Part shown: positions 7,456 to 16,281 of the stretch, piece after piece
Numbering within the stretch: position 1 is the stretch's first letter
Layout of the letters: the number at the start of each line of letters is the position of its first letter
Assembly: GCA_020846635.1 (NCBI GenBank)
Contig: JADLDO010000028.1
Location: 992,001 to 1,056,000, forward strand
DNA length: 64,000 nt
Direction: 5' to 3'
From: Caldilineaceae bacterium
GTDB taxonomy: Bacteria; Chloroflexota; Anaerolineae; Caldilineales; Caldilineaceae
The notes under the pieces: model-generated
Databases searched by the model: none
What the model saw: the letters and a program-made list of their open reading frames with translations, nothing else
Told to the model about the DNA's origin: nothing
Program-made: the position numbers and the translations under genes

Positions 7456-8292
7456 ATGTTTACGCAAATTGGCAGTGTGACGAAGGCCGCTCTTTATTAT
7501 GTGGTTGCCTTTGCACTCGCAGTCGTTGTGGCGATGTTCGGGGAACGGCTTGGCGACGTGAGCAGGATTGTTTCCATGTTTACGCCACTAGCAGCCGTCT
7601 TGATCATGCTGCTGCTCGTCACGCGTGACGGCTACAGGGGAGATGGCTGGCAGAACCTGGGAGTACACCGGCTGGGTCTATCCGGTTGGCCTTTAGCCAT
7701 TCTGGGCCCGGTCGTCGTGTTGGGTTGTACCTATGGCTTCGTCTGGCTGACGGGGATCGGTCGCATTGACTGGTCAAACTTCGGCGGGATGCCAGACTTG
7801 CTCTCCAGCCTGTTCATCGGTACGCTCTATGCAATGGCGGAAGAAGTCGGTTGGCGTGGCTATCTGCTGCCGATGCTGCTGCCGTTGGGGCGCACGCGGG
7901 CGCTGCTGCTGAGTGGTTTTTTGCATGGCGTCTATCACCTGCCGCTCATGCTCATGACACCCTACTATCATGGGAGCGGCAACCGTACCATCGTCATCTT
8001 CTTGTTTCTCGCCACCATGACTGCAGCAGGCGTAATTTATGGCTACTTGCGCTTAACGACCGAGAGCACATGGCCTGCTGCGGTGGCGCATAATGTCTTT
8101 AACACCGTCTGGTACACTTTTGCATCCATTACCGTTGCCGCTGCATCTCCTGTCCTGCTTGAGTATCTAGCGGGCGAAAGTGGTGTACTCACGCTGATCG
8201 GTGTGGTGGTCGTGGCGATCTGGCTGATCGACCGGCTCAACCGCCAAGAGCAACCGGCCGCGGTGAAACGTCTGGCTCCTGCGGGCAGCTAA
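7456..8292 (+). CDS. CPBP-family intramembrane metalloprotease
   Basis: A 278-residue polytopic membrane protein with the CPBP (CAAX protease and bacteriocin-processing) motifs: the glutamate pair EExxxR (EEVGWRG, residues 129-135) and a following FLHGVYHLP with two histidines. These would make a glutamate/histidine metal site inside the membrane. Bacterial members process or give immunity to peptides, or have unknown roles. The ATG at 7456 is chosen because the hydrophobic segments begin soon after it; the ATG-like start at 7390 adds 22 polar residues and is possible. A clear terminator follows. Confidence 0.85.
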   Translation: MFTQIGSVTKAALYYVVAFALAVVVAMFGERLGDVSRIVSMFTPLAAVLIMLLLVTRDGYRGDGWQNLGVHRLGLSGWPLAILGPVVVLGCTYGFVWLTGIGRIDWSNFGGMPDLLSSLFIGTLYAMAEEVGWRGYLLPMLLPLGRTRALLLSGFLHGVYHLPLMLMTPYYHGSGNRTIVIFLFLATMTAAGVIYGYLRLTTESTWPAAVAHNVFNTVWYTFASITVAAASPVLLEYLAGESGVLTLIGVVVVAIWLIDRLNRQEQPAAVKRLAPAGS

Positions 8293-8315
8293 AGTCACTT
8301 TTGCAAGAATTTGGG

Positions 8316-8358
8316 TGCGTCAGGGATGGAACCAAGACCCATCCCTGACGCATTTTTT
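8316..8358 (+). terminator. Rho-independent terminator
   Basis: Perfect 14-base arms at 8316-8329 and 8339-8352 (TGCGTCAGGGATGG / CCATCCCTGACGCA) are followed directly by six Ts. It ends the CPBP gene and touches the stop of the convergent kinase gene at 8357. Confidence 0.92.
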
Positions 8359-10252
8359 ATAATCTGGGCCAGGTGAAGCGGAAGGTTGTCCCTTGACCCA
8401 GGGCAGATTCGACATGAATGGTCCCGCCGCGAGTTTCCACAAGCTTTTTCACCACCGTTAAGCCTACGCCGCTGCCTTCGCCTTGATCGCTCGGCCTGAG
8501 GGTCTGGAAGATCTCGAAGATGCGCGTATGAAATCTTGGGTCAATCCCGCCGCCGTTATCTGCCACGCTAAATTCAAGCCACGCGCCCTCGGCCCGGACG
8601 TCGATCTGAACCTGCCCCCGCACTGGGTTGGGATGATGTTTGATGGCGTTGTCGATCAGGTTGCGCAGCACCGTCTCCAACGGAATATGCTCCCCGACAA
8701 AGATCGGAAGGGTATTGGTGAGCGTAATTGTGAAGCCAGGGGGCGGCGTAAGCACGTCAACCACATCGCGCACCAGTGTGGAGATATCCATCCGTTCCAG
8801 CGGGTGGCGCTCGCGACCCGCGCGCGAGTAGGCGAGCAGATCATCGAGCAGCTTGTTCATGCGTTGGATGCGCGCCTGCAATTTAGCCAAGTGCTCCTGG
8901 GAGGCTGCCGGAAGCAACGTGCCTGCATCTTGCTCAATCCAACTGGCTAGGTTATAGATCGCACGCAGCGGCGCTTTGAGATCGTGCGAGGCAACATGCG
9001 CAAACTCGTCTAGTTCGCGATTGCTCCGGGTTAGCTCTGCGGTGCGATCTTCCACGCGCCGTTCAAGCGTCTCGTTGAGTTGGCGCAGCTCTTCTTCCGC
9101 TTGTTTGCGCGCTGTAATATCCAGCACAAAGGCCACACCCTCATCCGTCGTATCCAAGCGCGCGCCGCCAAAAAGCCCCCAGAAACGCGTGCCATCCTTG
9201 CGAAAGTATTCCCGCTCATAGGGCCTGATCCTGCCCGTCGTCATAAACTCTTCGCGCGCTTGCTGCGCCCGTGGCATCCACTCCGAGGGTGTAAGCTGCG
9301 CCCAATTCACCTGGCGAGTGTCGATCTCCGCATGCGTGCAGCCAAACAGATCTAGAAAGGCATTGTTCGTCATGACAATTTCACCGTGGAGATTGAAAAA
9401 GGCAATGGCGAGTAGCCCACTCTCGCTGACATGGCGGTAACGCTCTTCACTGCGGCGCAAAGCCTCTTCAGCCTTTTTTCGCTCAGTGATGTCGATCATC
9501 GTCGCCGAGATGCCGGCGACCTGCCCTTCGGCGTCCATGATAGGGGCCATGTTGAGGATAACGTCCACAGGCCGTCCATCTTTGGCATAGCGTACTGTTT
9601 CGAGGCTGACTGTTTCACCCGCTTGCACACGCACAATCAACTCACTTTGCTCAGCATGCTGCTCAGCAGTGCCAAGCATGGATTTAGGCCGCCCCACCAC
9701 CTCTGCGGCTGTATAGCCAAACAACCGCTGCGCGGTCGGGTTCCAACTTTCGATAATTCCCTCCGGCGAAAGCCCCATGATCGCATCGCCCGAAGAGCGG
9801 ACGACGGCAGCGAGGTAGGCATCGGCAACTTCCGTGGGTTTAGACGCAAGCTCTGCCGCCTTGCGCGCGCTGATATCCTGGAAGTAGACATGCAATCCTG
9901 ATTGGCTCGGCATCACCCGGATCGAGAGCCAGCGGTTAAGCGCGGGGGATAGGTATTCAAAAGCAGTGGGCTGTCGTTCGCGTGCTGCGCGCAAAAGTTC
10001 CTGGTGGGCATAGGAGCCGACCATTTTCGGGAACTCCTCCCACAAATTCTTGCCAATCACCTCCTGGCGTGTGCGCCCCCAAAGCGTTTCTGCCTGGCGG
10101 TTTACATAGGTGAAACGCCACTGCTCATCGACACTGTAGAAGGCATCGCTCATATGCTCCAGGATCTCCATGACCTGTGCATCTGTGAGCGCTACTTGTT
10201 GGGGATCCGTGATTCCCATGCTTTCATCCTGAGGTATTTGCGACTGGGCCAT
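8357..10252 (-). CDS. PAS-domain sensor histidine kinase
   Basis: About 631 residues from the ATG at 10252, which has GAAGG eight bases ahead. There is no membrane segment, so it is cytoplasmic. Three PAS domains lie at ~20-130, ~145-260 and ~270-390. A coiled coil ('EELRQLNETLERRVEDRTAEL') follows, then a HisKA domain with phospho-acceptor His423 in 'FAHVASHDLKAPLRA', and a HATPase domain with 'NLIDNAIKHH' and 'GSGVGLTVVKKLVE'. The architecture resembles bacteriophytochrome-like and Chloroflexota PAS kinases. No cognate response regulator is adjacent. It lies 33 bases downstream of the GH4 gene on the same strand, suggesting a shared transcript. Confidence 0.9.
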   Translation of the reverse strand: MAQSQIPQDESMGITDPQQVALTDAQVMEILEHMSDAFYSVDEQWRFTYVNRQAETLWGRTRQEVIGKNLWEEFPKMVGSYAHQELLRAARERQPTAFEYLSPALNRWLSIRVMPSQSGLHVYFQDISARKAAELASKPTEVADAYLAAVVRSSGDAIMGLSPEGIIESWNPTAQRLFGYTAAEVVGRPKSMLGTAEQHAEQSELIVRVQAGETVSLETVRYAKDGRPVDVILNMAPIMDAEGQVAGISATMIDITERKKAEEALRRSEERYRHVSESGLLAIAFFNLHGEIVMTNNAFLDLFGCTHAEIDTRQVNWAQLTPSEWMPRAQQAREEFMTTGRIRPYEREYFRKDGTRFWGLFGGARLDTTDEGVAFVLDITARKQAEEELRQLNETLERRVEDRTAELTRSNRELDEFAHVASHDLKAPLRAIYNLASWIEQDAGTLLPAASQEHLAKLQARIQRMNKLLDDLLAYSRAGRERHPLERMDISTLVRDVVDVLTPPPGFTITLTNTLPIFVGEHIPLETVLRNLIDNAIKHHPNPVRGQVQIDVRAEGAWLEFSVADNGGGIDPRFHTRIFEIFQTLRPSDQGEGSGVGLTVVKKLVETRGGTIHVESALGQGTTFRFTWPRL

Positions 10253-10285
10253 TTTAGACACCTTCGCCTTTGGTTCTGCTCTCAC

Positions 10286-11617
10286 TCAAGAAGGAACCCT
10301 CTCCGCAAACTGGGGCAAATAGGGAGCATGCACCCGCAGCAATTCGTCCAGGATGCGGATCGCCGCCTCATAGCTGGGTATCACCGGGTCAAGCAGCAGC
10401 GCTTGTAAAGCCGCTTGGCGATCCCCGTGCAGCGCCGCCTCAACCGCCCGGTCTTGCACTGCCACCTGTTGGGCCAACAGCGCCGTGATCCCCGGCGGCA
10501 GGTCGGGAATGGTCAACCCCTGCACACCCGACGCACTCACAATCGCTGGCACTTCAACAATGGCCCAATCGGGCAGCCCTTGAATCGAGCCGCGGTTGGT
10601 GATATTCAAAGCCAGCTCGAACTGGTTCTTGTTGGCGAGCATGGCGGTAATGAAGGGGATGGCACGTTCGCCGGATGTGCGCCCTGCATATTCCTCCGCG
10701 CCAACTTGGCCCGCCACAAACTGGCGCAGCTTCTCCCTGGCCTCACCGGCATGCTGGGCATAGCCGTCAAAGTCATAGCCCTTCAACTCGCTCGTTTCCC
10801 AGGCAAAGGAGATATACTCCCCGGTATGACCGTCACCGATGGCGGGAAAGAGTCCAAAGGCGTCGAGCAAGCGTCGTGATAGGGGCTGGAAATTGGCAGG
10901 CATGGCGGCAAGTCGCTCGCGGAACTCAGGATAGATGTCGATGCCGCGCTCGTTGTCGAAGATGCTGTAGATAAAAGTGAAATGGTTGAGTCCTGCGGCC
11001 TTAATATCGAAGCGTTCCTCTAGCATTTTGCGCTGGGCGCGGGCCTCTTCGACTTCCTGCACCAAACCCATCGTGATCCCCACGGTGCGATAGGCCCCGC
11101 CGATGCCATGACAAAGGCCAACCACTTTGAGGTTGGTCGCCCGCTCCAGCCCCAGGCAGACGCGTGTGAGCGGGTTGGTGAAGTTAAGCACCCACGCATC
11201 GGGCGCAGCCGCCTCAATACGCCGCGCCAGCTCGACCATCAAGTTCACACTGCGCAGTGTATGGCCCAATCCGCCCGGCCCGCCATTCTCGCCCAGCACA
11301 TGCTTGATGCCATGCTTGATCGGGATTTCCCAATCGCGCTGCCAGGTCGCCGCGCGGTCCACAGCGACCGACGTAATCACAAACTCAGCGCCGTCCAATG
11401 CGGCATCGAGATCAGTCGTGCCTTCGAAATGTAGATTGCCCATGCCCTGACCGTTGAGCAAGCGCCCCGCCTGGAGCATCAGATCAAGAGCGTTGGGGTT
11501 CACATCGTTCAGGACAATTGTGCTGCCTGCTAATTCCTCACCATAGGCGGCGAGGTCGAGCAGCATACCGAGCCCGAAGCTGGTACTGCCCGCACCGACC
11601 AATGTGATTTTGGTCAT
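10286..11617 (-). CDS. GH4-family glycosidase (alpha-galactosidase/alpha-glucosidase type)
   Basis: A 443-residue cytoplasmic enzyme with the GH4 hallmarks: N-terminal NAD site GAGSTSFG (8-15), 'NFTNPLTR' (145-152), and Cys169-His170 in 'GLCHGIGG' for the divalent metal. GH4 enzymes cleave glycosides by a transient NAD-dependent oxidation at C3, using Mn2+. Substrates range from melibiose and maltose to phospho-glucosides and glucuronides; the member's own substrate cannot be fixed, but phosphotransferase genes are absent, so an unphosphorylated glycoside is more likely. AGGAG precedes the ATG. It is transcribed ahead of the PAS kinase. Confidence 0.88.
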   Translation of the reverse strand: MTKITLVGAGSTSFGLGMLLDLAAYGEELAGSTIVLNDVNPNALDLMLQAGRLLNGQGMGNLHFEGTTDLDAALDGAEFVITSVAVDRAATWQRDWEIPIKHGIKHVLGENGGPGGLGHTLRSVNLMVELARRIEAAAPDAWVLNFTNPLTRVCLGLERATNLKVVGLCHGIGGAYRTVGITMGLVQEVEEARAQRKMLEERFDIKAAGLNHFTFIYSIFDNERGIDIYPEFRERLAAMPANFQPLSRRLLDAFGLFPAIGDGHTGEYISFAWETSELKGYDFDGYAQHAGEAREKLRQFVAGQVGAEEYAGRTSGERAIPFITAMLANKNQFELALNITNRGSIQGLPDWAIVEVPAIVSASGVQGLTIPDLPPGITALLAQQVAVQDRAVEAALHGDRQAALQALLLDPVIPSYEAAIRILDELLRVHAPYLPQFAERVPS

Positions 11618-11897
11618 AGGGTATTCTCCTCAAGAGTGGTTACGCACCTGAGCCACTAGGCTTGGGGCGTGTGGTTTTGGCGAGTGGAAGCGGAGGGGGT
11701 GGCATTGAATCTTAACGAATTATAGAACACTCCAGCAACTGTGACAATGGATAAATGACTTAGGGCCGGGCACCCCAGGTTGACCAGCCTCTCATTTTTG
11801 CATACGATAAGGGTCATTCACCCCTCAATACCCACCGCGGCAAGTAGCTTTCTGCAAGGCTGTCTGCTGCCAACCCTTCAGCAAGCGAGGTCCCTGA

Positions 11898-13394
11898 ATG
11901 CGTGTCATCATGGTTATGTTCGATTCGCTCAACCGCCGCATGTTGCCCCCCTATGGCGGCGACTGGACGCATATGCCCAATTTTGCGCGCTTGGCCCAGC
12001 GCACCGTCACCTTTGACAATTGCTATATCGGCAGCATGCCCTGTATGCCCGCGCGGCGCGATCTGCATACGGGTCGCCACAGCTTCTTGCATCGCAGTTG
12101 GGGGCCGCTGGAACCCTTTGATGATTCAATGCCCCAAATCCTGCGTGAAAATGGCATCTATACGCATCTCAGCACAGATCACTATCATTACTTTGAGGAT
12201 GGCGGCGCGACCTATCACAACCGCTATTCAACCTGGGACTTCCACCGCGGCCAAGAAGGAGACCCGTGGATCGGACAGGTTGCCACCCCTCATATTCCCG
12301 AAACCGTTGCCTCGCGCGGCGATCATCCACGCTGGCGGCAGGATTGGGTCAATCGCCCCTACATGCGCCGCGAGGAGGAGCAGCCGCAGCCGCGCACCTT
12401 TGACGCAGGCATTGACTTTATCCGGCGCAATGCCCAGGCGGATAACTGGTTTCTCCAGCTTGAAACCTTTGATCCGCACGAACCCTTCTTTAGCCAACAG
12501 CACTATAAGGACCTCTATCCCCACGAATATAACGGACGCCACTTTGATTGGCCTCCCTATCGCCAGGTTGACGAGAGCGATGAGGAAGTGGCCCATCTGC
12601 GCTATGAGTATGCGGCGCTCCTGAGCATGTGCGACCACTACATGGGCAAGATTCTGCAGTTGATGGACGATCTGAAGCTGTGGGATGACACCATGCTCAT
12701 TGTCTGCACCGATCATGGCTTCTTGTTGGGCGAGCATGATTGGTGGGCCAAGAACAACATGCCCATGTGGAACGAGGTCGCCAATACGCCCCTCTTTGTG
12801 TGGGACCCGCGCAGCCGCAAGCAGGGTGAACGGCGCAGCCAGTTGGTGCAGATGATCGATTTCCCGGCGACCATCCTGGACTTTTTCGGGATTGCGCGCC
12901 CTTCTGCGATGCAGGGGATCGCGCTGGGCGACACCATTGCCCACGATGCCCCAACGCGTGAAGCGGTGATCTTCGGCTATCATGGCGGCGCGGTCAATGT
13001 GACCGACGGGCGCTATGTCTATATGCGCGCTGCGCCGGGTGACAACGCGCCCCTCTTTGAATATACCCTCATGCCCACGCATATGGCGTCACACTTCAGC
13101 GTGGCAGAGCTTCAACATTGGCAGCAGGTTCCGCCTTTCTCATTCACCAAAGGCTGCCCGCTGATGAAGATCCCCGGCAGAGAAAATCATATCGGGCGCG
13201 CGGTGCATGAGCAAGGCCATCTGCTCTATGACCTGCAAGCCGATCCAGGACAAACGCAAAAACTGGATGCGCCAGAGGTGGAAGCGCGTATGACCGTCTT
13301 GCTGATCGGGCTGATGCAGGCCAACGATGCCCCACCCGAACAATACGAACGCTTGGGGCTGCCCGTTGCCGCCGGTGTTTCGTCGGGCCATTGA
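11898..13394 (+). CDS. Type I sulfatase
   Basis: A 498-residue protein with the alkaline-phosphatase fold. The signature is CMPARRDLHTGR at 49-60, where Cys49 would be converted to formylglycine by a sulfatase-maturing enzyme (CxPxR core intact). An early metal Asp is in 'VIMVMFDSLN' and a later metal pair in 'CTDHGFLLGEHDWW'. There is no signal peptide, so it acts in the cytoplasm on imported sulfated sugars or other sulfate or phosphate esters. No maturation enzyme is in the window. A GAGG ribosome site precedes the ATG. The gene is divergent from GH4, and both may serve glycan use. Confidence 0.87.
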   Translation: MRVIMVMFDSLNRRMLPPYGGDWTHMPNFARLAQRTVTFDNCYIGSMPCMPARRDLHTGRHSFLHRSWGPLEPFDDSMPQILRENGIYTHLSTDHYHYFEDGGATYHNRYSTWDFHRGQEGDPWIGQVATPHIPETVASRGDHPRWRQDWVNRPYMRREEEQPQPRTFDAGIDFIRRNAQADNWFLQLETFDPHEPFFSQQHYKDLYPHEYNGRHFDWPPYRQVDESDEEVAHLRYEYAALLSMCDHYMGKILQLMDDLKLWDDTMLIVCTDHGFLLGEHDWWAKNNMPMWNEVANTPLFVWDPRSRKQGERRSQLVQMIDFPATILDFFGIARPSAMQGIALGDTIAHDAPTREAVIFGYHGGAVNVTDGRYVYMRAAPGDNAPLFEYTLMPTHMASHFSVAELQHWQQVPPFSFTKGCPLMKIPGRENHIGRAVHEQGHLLYDLQADPGQTQKLDAPEVEARMTVLLIGLMQANDAPPEQYERLGLPVAAGVSSGH

Positions 13395-13578
13395 TTCACT
13401 GATGTACCGCACCAGCCGCCGGACGGTAAACGGGAGCCCTCTGGGCGCGGCTACAGGACAACGCCCCCTGAAGAAGGCTAGGGCCGCCTAGCGGAAGCCC
13501 CTTTCAAGGGGCGTTGTTTGGTAGCCCTGCGGCTTTAGCCCTGGGCGGTCTCGCGGCTGCGGTACATGAGTGATTAAC
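13391..13578. repeat. Nested inverted-repeat (MITE-like) element
   Basis: The ends 13391-13418 and 13553-13577 are imperfect inverted copies, sharing CACTnATGTACCGCA read inward. Inside, GGCTAC and ACAACGCCCC near 13449-13466 pair with GGGGCGTTGT and GTAGCC near 13508-13527. The whole ~190 bases can fold into one long interrupted hairpin. It has no reading frame. The left end overlaps the sulfatase stop region. Its terminal motif recurs at 17049. Confidence 0.6.
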
Positions 13579-13626
13579 ACGACGGGACATGCTATTTGTT
13601 TACATGAATTTACGCGTGGCACACCT

Positions 13627-13652
13627 TCCCGGAAGCTCAGAAGCTTCCGGGA
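13627..13652. terminator. Hairpin between convergent sulfatase and GNAT genes
   Basis: Arms TCCCGGAAGCT (13627-13637) and AGCTTCCGGGA (13642-13652) flank a 4-base loop. It lies 29 bases from the GNAT stop at 13681 and shares its sequence with hairpins at 424 and 17014. Confidence 0.65.
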
Positions 13653-13680
13653 GGGTTAGAGTGCGGTTTCTACCTCTCCC

Positions 13681-14502
13681 TTACCTCGCCTCACGACGAC
13701 GCCAAATCGCAATCTCTCCTGCTGCCACAAAGCCCACGTCTGTATAGATGGGCACTGAAACCGGATCGGGAAAGACGCTCACTGGTAGCTCTGGTCGTAG
13801 GGCGAGCGACGCGCGGACGAGTGCGCTGGCATAGCCGCGGCGGCGGAACTTCGGCAGCGTCGAAATGCCATAAATCCCCACCATATCCTCTGTGGCATGG
13901 ATGATGACACCCGCCACAACCTGACCGTCGAGCCGGGCGTTTAGGTAATACATTCCGGGGTCGTCCAGCGTCTCAAGCGGGTGCTGGCTGAATGGCTCGC
14001 GCCCAAGAAAGGCCTCGTCTGGGTTATCCGGTTCCTCAAAGCCCGCCCATGATGCCCATTCAAAATCGGCGAGCTGTTGTGGGCGCGTCACGATTTCGAT
14101 GGAAAGTCCATCCGGCAGCTTTGGTTCGGGGCTTGCATTTGGTTCGCGCAGATACCAGGGATTTTTCACCGCTCGCTCAAAGCCAACCCCTGCCAAATCG
14201 CGCGTGGCCCAACAGTCATAGAGGCCAAAACTTCGCAACTCCCAGGCCTGCTGGACAGTGCGTAGCTCGGCAAAGAGCGTCTCATCAGGCGTCTGTGCAT
14301 CCAGAACGATCGCGCCTAGATAGATGCCGGAACCTCCGGGCTGACGCCACCATAGAGCGTCTGTGTAGAAGCTTTCAACACCGAAACCCTGCAAAGAAGC
14401 TCGATGCCAGTCCGCAAGGTTGAGCGCCATGGATCGCGCCATTGTGTTGTCATAGGTTGTGTTCGTTGAGTCTGCATCGTTGTGCAGAGTGTGAGTAGAC
14501 AT
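13681..14502 (-). CDS. GNAT-family N-acetyltransferase
   Basis: The start at 14502 has AAGGGGA upstream; the frame opening at 14532 does not. The 273-residue protein has a C-terminal GNAT domain: 'VGIYGISTLPKFRRRGYAS' contains the acetyl-CoA pyrophosphate motif RRRGYA, preceded by strands 'NARLDGQVVAGVIIHA'. The N-terminal ~120 residues form a second, degenerate domain, as in double-GNAT proteins. The acceptor is unknown. It is monocistronic and convergent with the sulfatase. Confidence 0.82.
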   Translation of the reverse strand: MSTHTLHNDADSTNTTYDNTMARSMALNLADWHRASLQGFGVESFYTDALWWRQPGGSGIYLGAIVLDAQTPDETLFAELRTVQQAWELRSFGLYDCWATRDLAGVGFERAVKNPWYLREPNASPEPKLPDGLSIEIVTRPQQLADFEWASWAGFEEPDNPDEAFLGREPFSQHPLETLDDPGMYYLNARLDGQVVAGVIIHATEDMVGIYGISTLPKFRRRGYASALVRASLALRPELPVSVFPDPVSVPIYTDVGFVAAGEIAIWRRREAR

Positions 14503-14583
14503 AGTCGCAATTTCCCCTTTATATCGTCTCATACCTCATACTGTGGAAGATCAAGGAGGATGTCTGCGACCAATAAAGAAAGC

Positions 14584-14610
14584 CGCAGGCGTGGAACACA
14601 CCTGCGGCTG
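14584..14610 (-). terminator. Terminator of a small minus-strand transcript
   Basis: GCCGCAGG and CCTGCGGC pair around a partly paired GTG...CAC loop. On the minus strand the stem is followed by TTTCTTTATT. It lies just after the stop of the 29-codon frame at 14633 and before the GNAT promoter region, indicating a short independent transcript. Confidence 0.7.
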
Positions 14611-14632
14611 CGATGTCGCGCGAAGTCTGAGG

Positions 14633-14722
14633 CTAGGCCGCCCTACGAAGGTGTATTCCAGTGAACAATTTTGTCTGCAGCGCAATCGGCAGCACTTGGG
14701 TACTTCCCAGTTTGTTTGTCAT
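14633..14722 (-). CDS. Putative 29-residue peptide
   Basis: A 29-codon frame (starts MTNKLGSTQ, ends HLRRAA) with a near-perfect Shine-Dalgarno, GGGAGGTG, six bases before its ATG, and a rho-independent terminator shortly after its stop. The combination of strong ribosome site and own terminator is the only evidence for a gene; the composition gives no family. It could be a leader peptide, a small membrane-associated or precursor peptide, or an mRNA-like regulatory RNA. It lies between the GNAT gene and the two-component operon, all on the minus strand. Confidence 0.4.
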   Translation of the reverse strand: MTNKLGSTQVLPIALQTKLFTGIHLRRAA

Positions 14723-14884
14723 CGGGTACACCTCCCTTCGTTGAATCTGTGATTTTGTAGGATGGGACTCTATTCAAACACACGCAGAACCGGCTGTCAA
14801 GCAAGATTTCTCTGCGTACTCCGCGGCTCTGCGCGAGATATCTTTTGCTTGCCCGCCCCCAAATTGAAATGCGCGCACATCTTC

Positions 14885-16243
14885 CTATTGCTCCGGTATG
14901 GGTAGAACAAGCGTAAAGGTTGTACTTTCTCCTACCACGGATTCCACCTGGATCGTTCCTCCGTGGGCCTCGACAATGGCTTTGGCAATGGCGAGGCCCA
15001 GCCCTGAAGAGGTGTCGTCGGTGCGCTGGCGCGCTTTGTCGCCACGATAAAAGCGGTCAAAGACATGGGGAATCTCCTCGCGGGCAATGCCGCTGCCCGT
15101 GTCATGCACACGCAGGTAGACATGGCCTTGCGCTGCCCAGGCACTCAGCACGATTTCCCCCTGACTGGTATGGCGCAGCGCATTGGAGACGAGATTGTTG
15201 AGGACTTGCGTAATGCGATCCGTGTCCACCAGGATCGAGGGCAACGTCTCCGCTGCCTCCACCCGCAGTTGAATCCCCTGTTGCTCGGCTGCCACAACAT
15301 AGAGCAGCCCTGTGCGCTCCAACAAAGCCGCGGGGTCAACCAACCGCCGGTTGAGCGAAAGTTCGCCCGCATCGGCAAGCGAAAGCACGCGTAGATCCTC
15401 GACCAGCCGTTGCAGGTGCAGCACTTCATCATGCATGAGCGTATAGAGGACGGGCGTCCCCTGTAACTGCTCCTCCTTGAGCCCTTCCAGGTAGCCGCGT
15501 AGGATGCTGAGGGGGGTACGCAGGTCGTGCGCCAAATCGGCGGTCATCTGCCTACGCAGTTGGCTGGCGCGTGCCAGGTCGGCGCTCATCTGGTTGAAGG
15601 AGCGCGCAAGATTGCCGATCTCGTCCTGGGTATGTACCTGGACGCGCTGGTTCAAATCTCCTGCCGCCATCGCTTGCGTCGCGCTCGTCAGTTCGCGCAC
15701 AGGCGCGGTCAGCGTACGCGCCAGCCACCAGCCCAGGAGCAATGCTAGCAGAATGGTAATGGCTCCACTGGCAACCGCCGCCCAGATGATCCGCCCCCAA
15801 AAGGCCGCTTCCATCGGCGCAGGAATCCGTCTGCCGCCTGGGCCACCCGGCCCCATGCCGGCGGGCAGCCAGACCACATAGCCTACGGTTTGCTGATTCA
15901 CCTGGAGCGCCGTACTCCCGTTCAAATCTTGTGGATTGACGCGCCGCCCCAACGCAATCCCGCGATTGCCCAGTTCTACAACCCCATCGGCATTGAGCAG
16001 GAGGATATCGCGGGCGTAGAAGTTGAGTGGCGGGGCAGCAAGGAACCGGCGGACGCCCGCCCAGCCCTCATTGTCTGTGTAGTAGTCGGTGAGGGCATCG
16101 GTGAGGATGGATTGATCGCGATCCGAAAGAAAACGGTCAAACTCAGTCCGCGTGCGCTGGCCTACGAGCAGGGCAAAGAGCAGCACCCCTAGCACGCCGA
16201 CCAGCAAAAAGGCAAGTGTCAGTTTTCCCGCCAGCGAACGCAT
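14885..16243 (-). CDS. Membrane sensor histidine kinase (BaeS-like)
   Basis: The ATG at 16243 (AAGGG upstream) is preferred over the GTG at 16255. The 452-residue protein has TM1 at ~8-28, a ~120-residue extracytoplasmic sensor, TM2 at ~152-175, a HAMP domain (~176-230), HisKA with His239 in 'LAHDLRTPLSILRGY' and a HATPase domain ('NLVSNALRHT', 'GLGLAIAKAIVEAHGG'). The sensor contains an unusual Gly-Pro-rich stretch (GMGPGGPGGRR). It follows its response regulator by 38 bases. Envelope stress sensing is inferred from the class and from the exported repeat protein encoded upstream. Confidence 0.9.
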   Translation of the reverse strand: MRSLAGKLTLAFLLVGVLGVLLFALLVGQRTRTEFDRFLSDRDQSILTDALTDYYTDNEGWAGVRRFLAAPPLNFYARDILLLNADGVVELGNRGIALGRRVNPQDLNGSTALQVNQQTVGYVVWLPAGMGPGGPGGRRIPAPMEAAFWGRIIWAAVASGAITILLALLLGWWLARTLTAPVRELTSATQAMAAGDLNQRVQVHTQDEIGNLARSFNQMSADLARASQLRRQMTADLAHDLRTPLSILRGYLEGLKEEQLQGTPVLYTLMHDEVLHLQRLVEDLRVLSLADAGELSLNRRLVDPAALLERTGLLYVVAAEQQGIQLRVEAAETLPSILVDTDRITQVLNNLVSNALRHTSQGEIVLSAWAAQGHVYLRVHDTGSGIAREEIPHVFDRFYRGDKARQRTDDTSSGLGLAIAKAIVEAHGGTIQVESVVGESTTFTLVLPIPEQ

Positions 16244-16281
16244 GATCCCTTGCACCCTGCATTTCCTTTATTGTGCGAACT

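Noticed and set aside
12228..13082. 284-codon open frame antisense to the sulfatase
   Set aside because: The plus strand encodes the intact sulfatase motif; the reverse frame has no ribosome site or family pattern.
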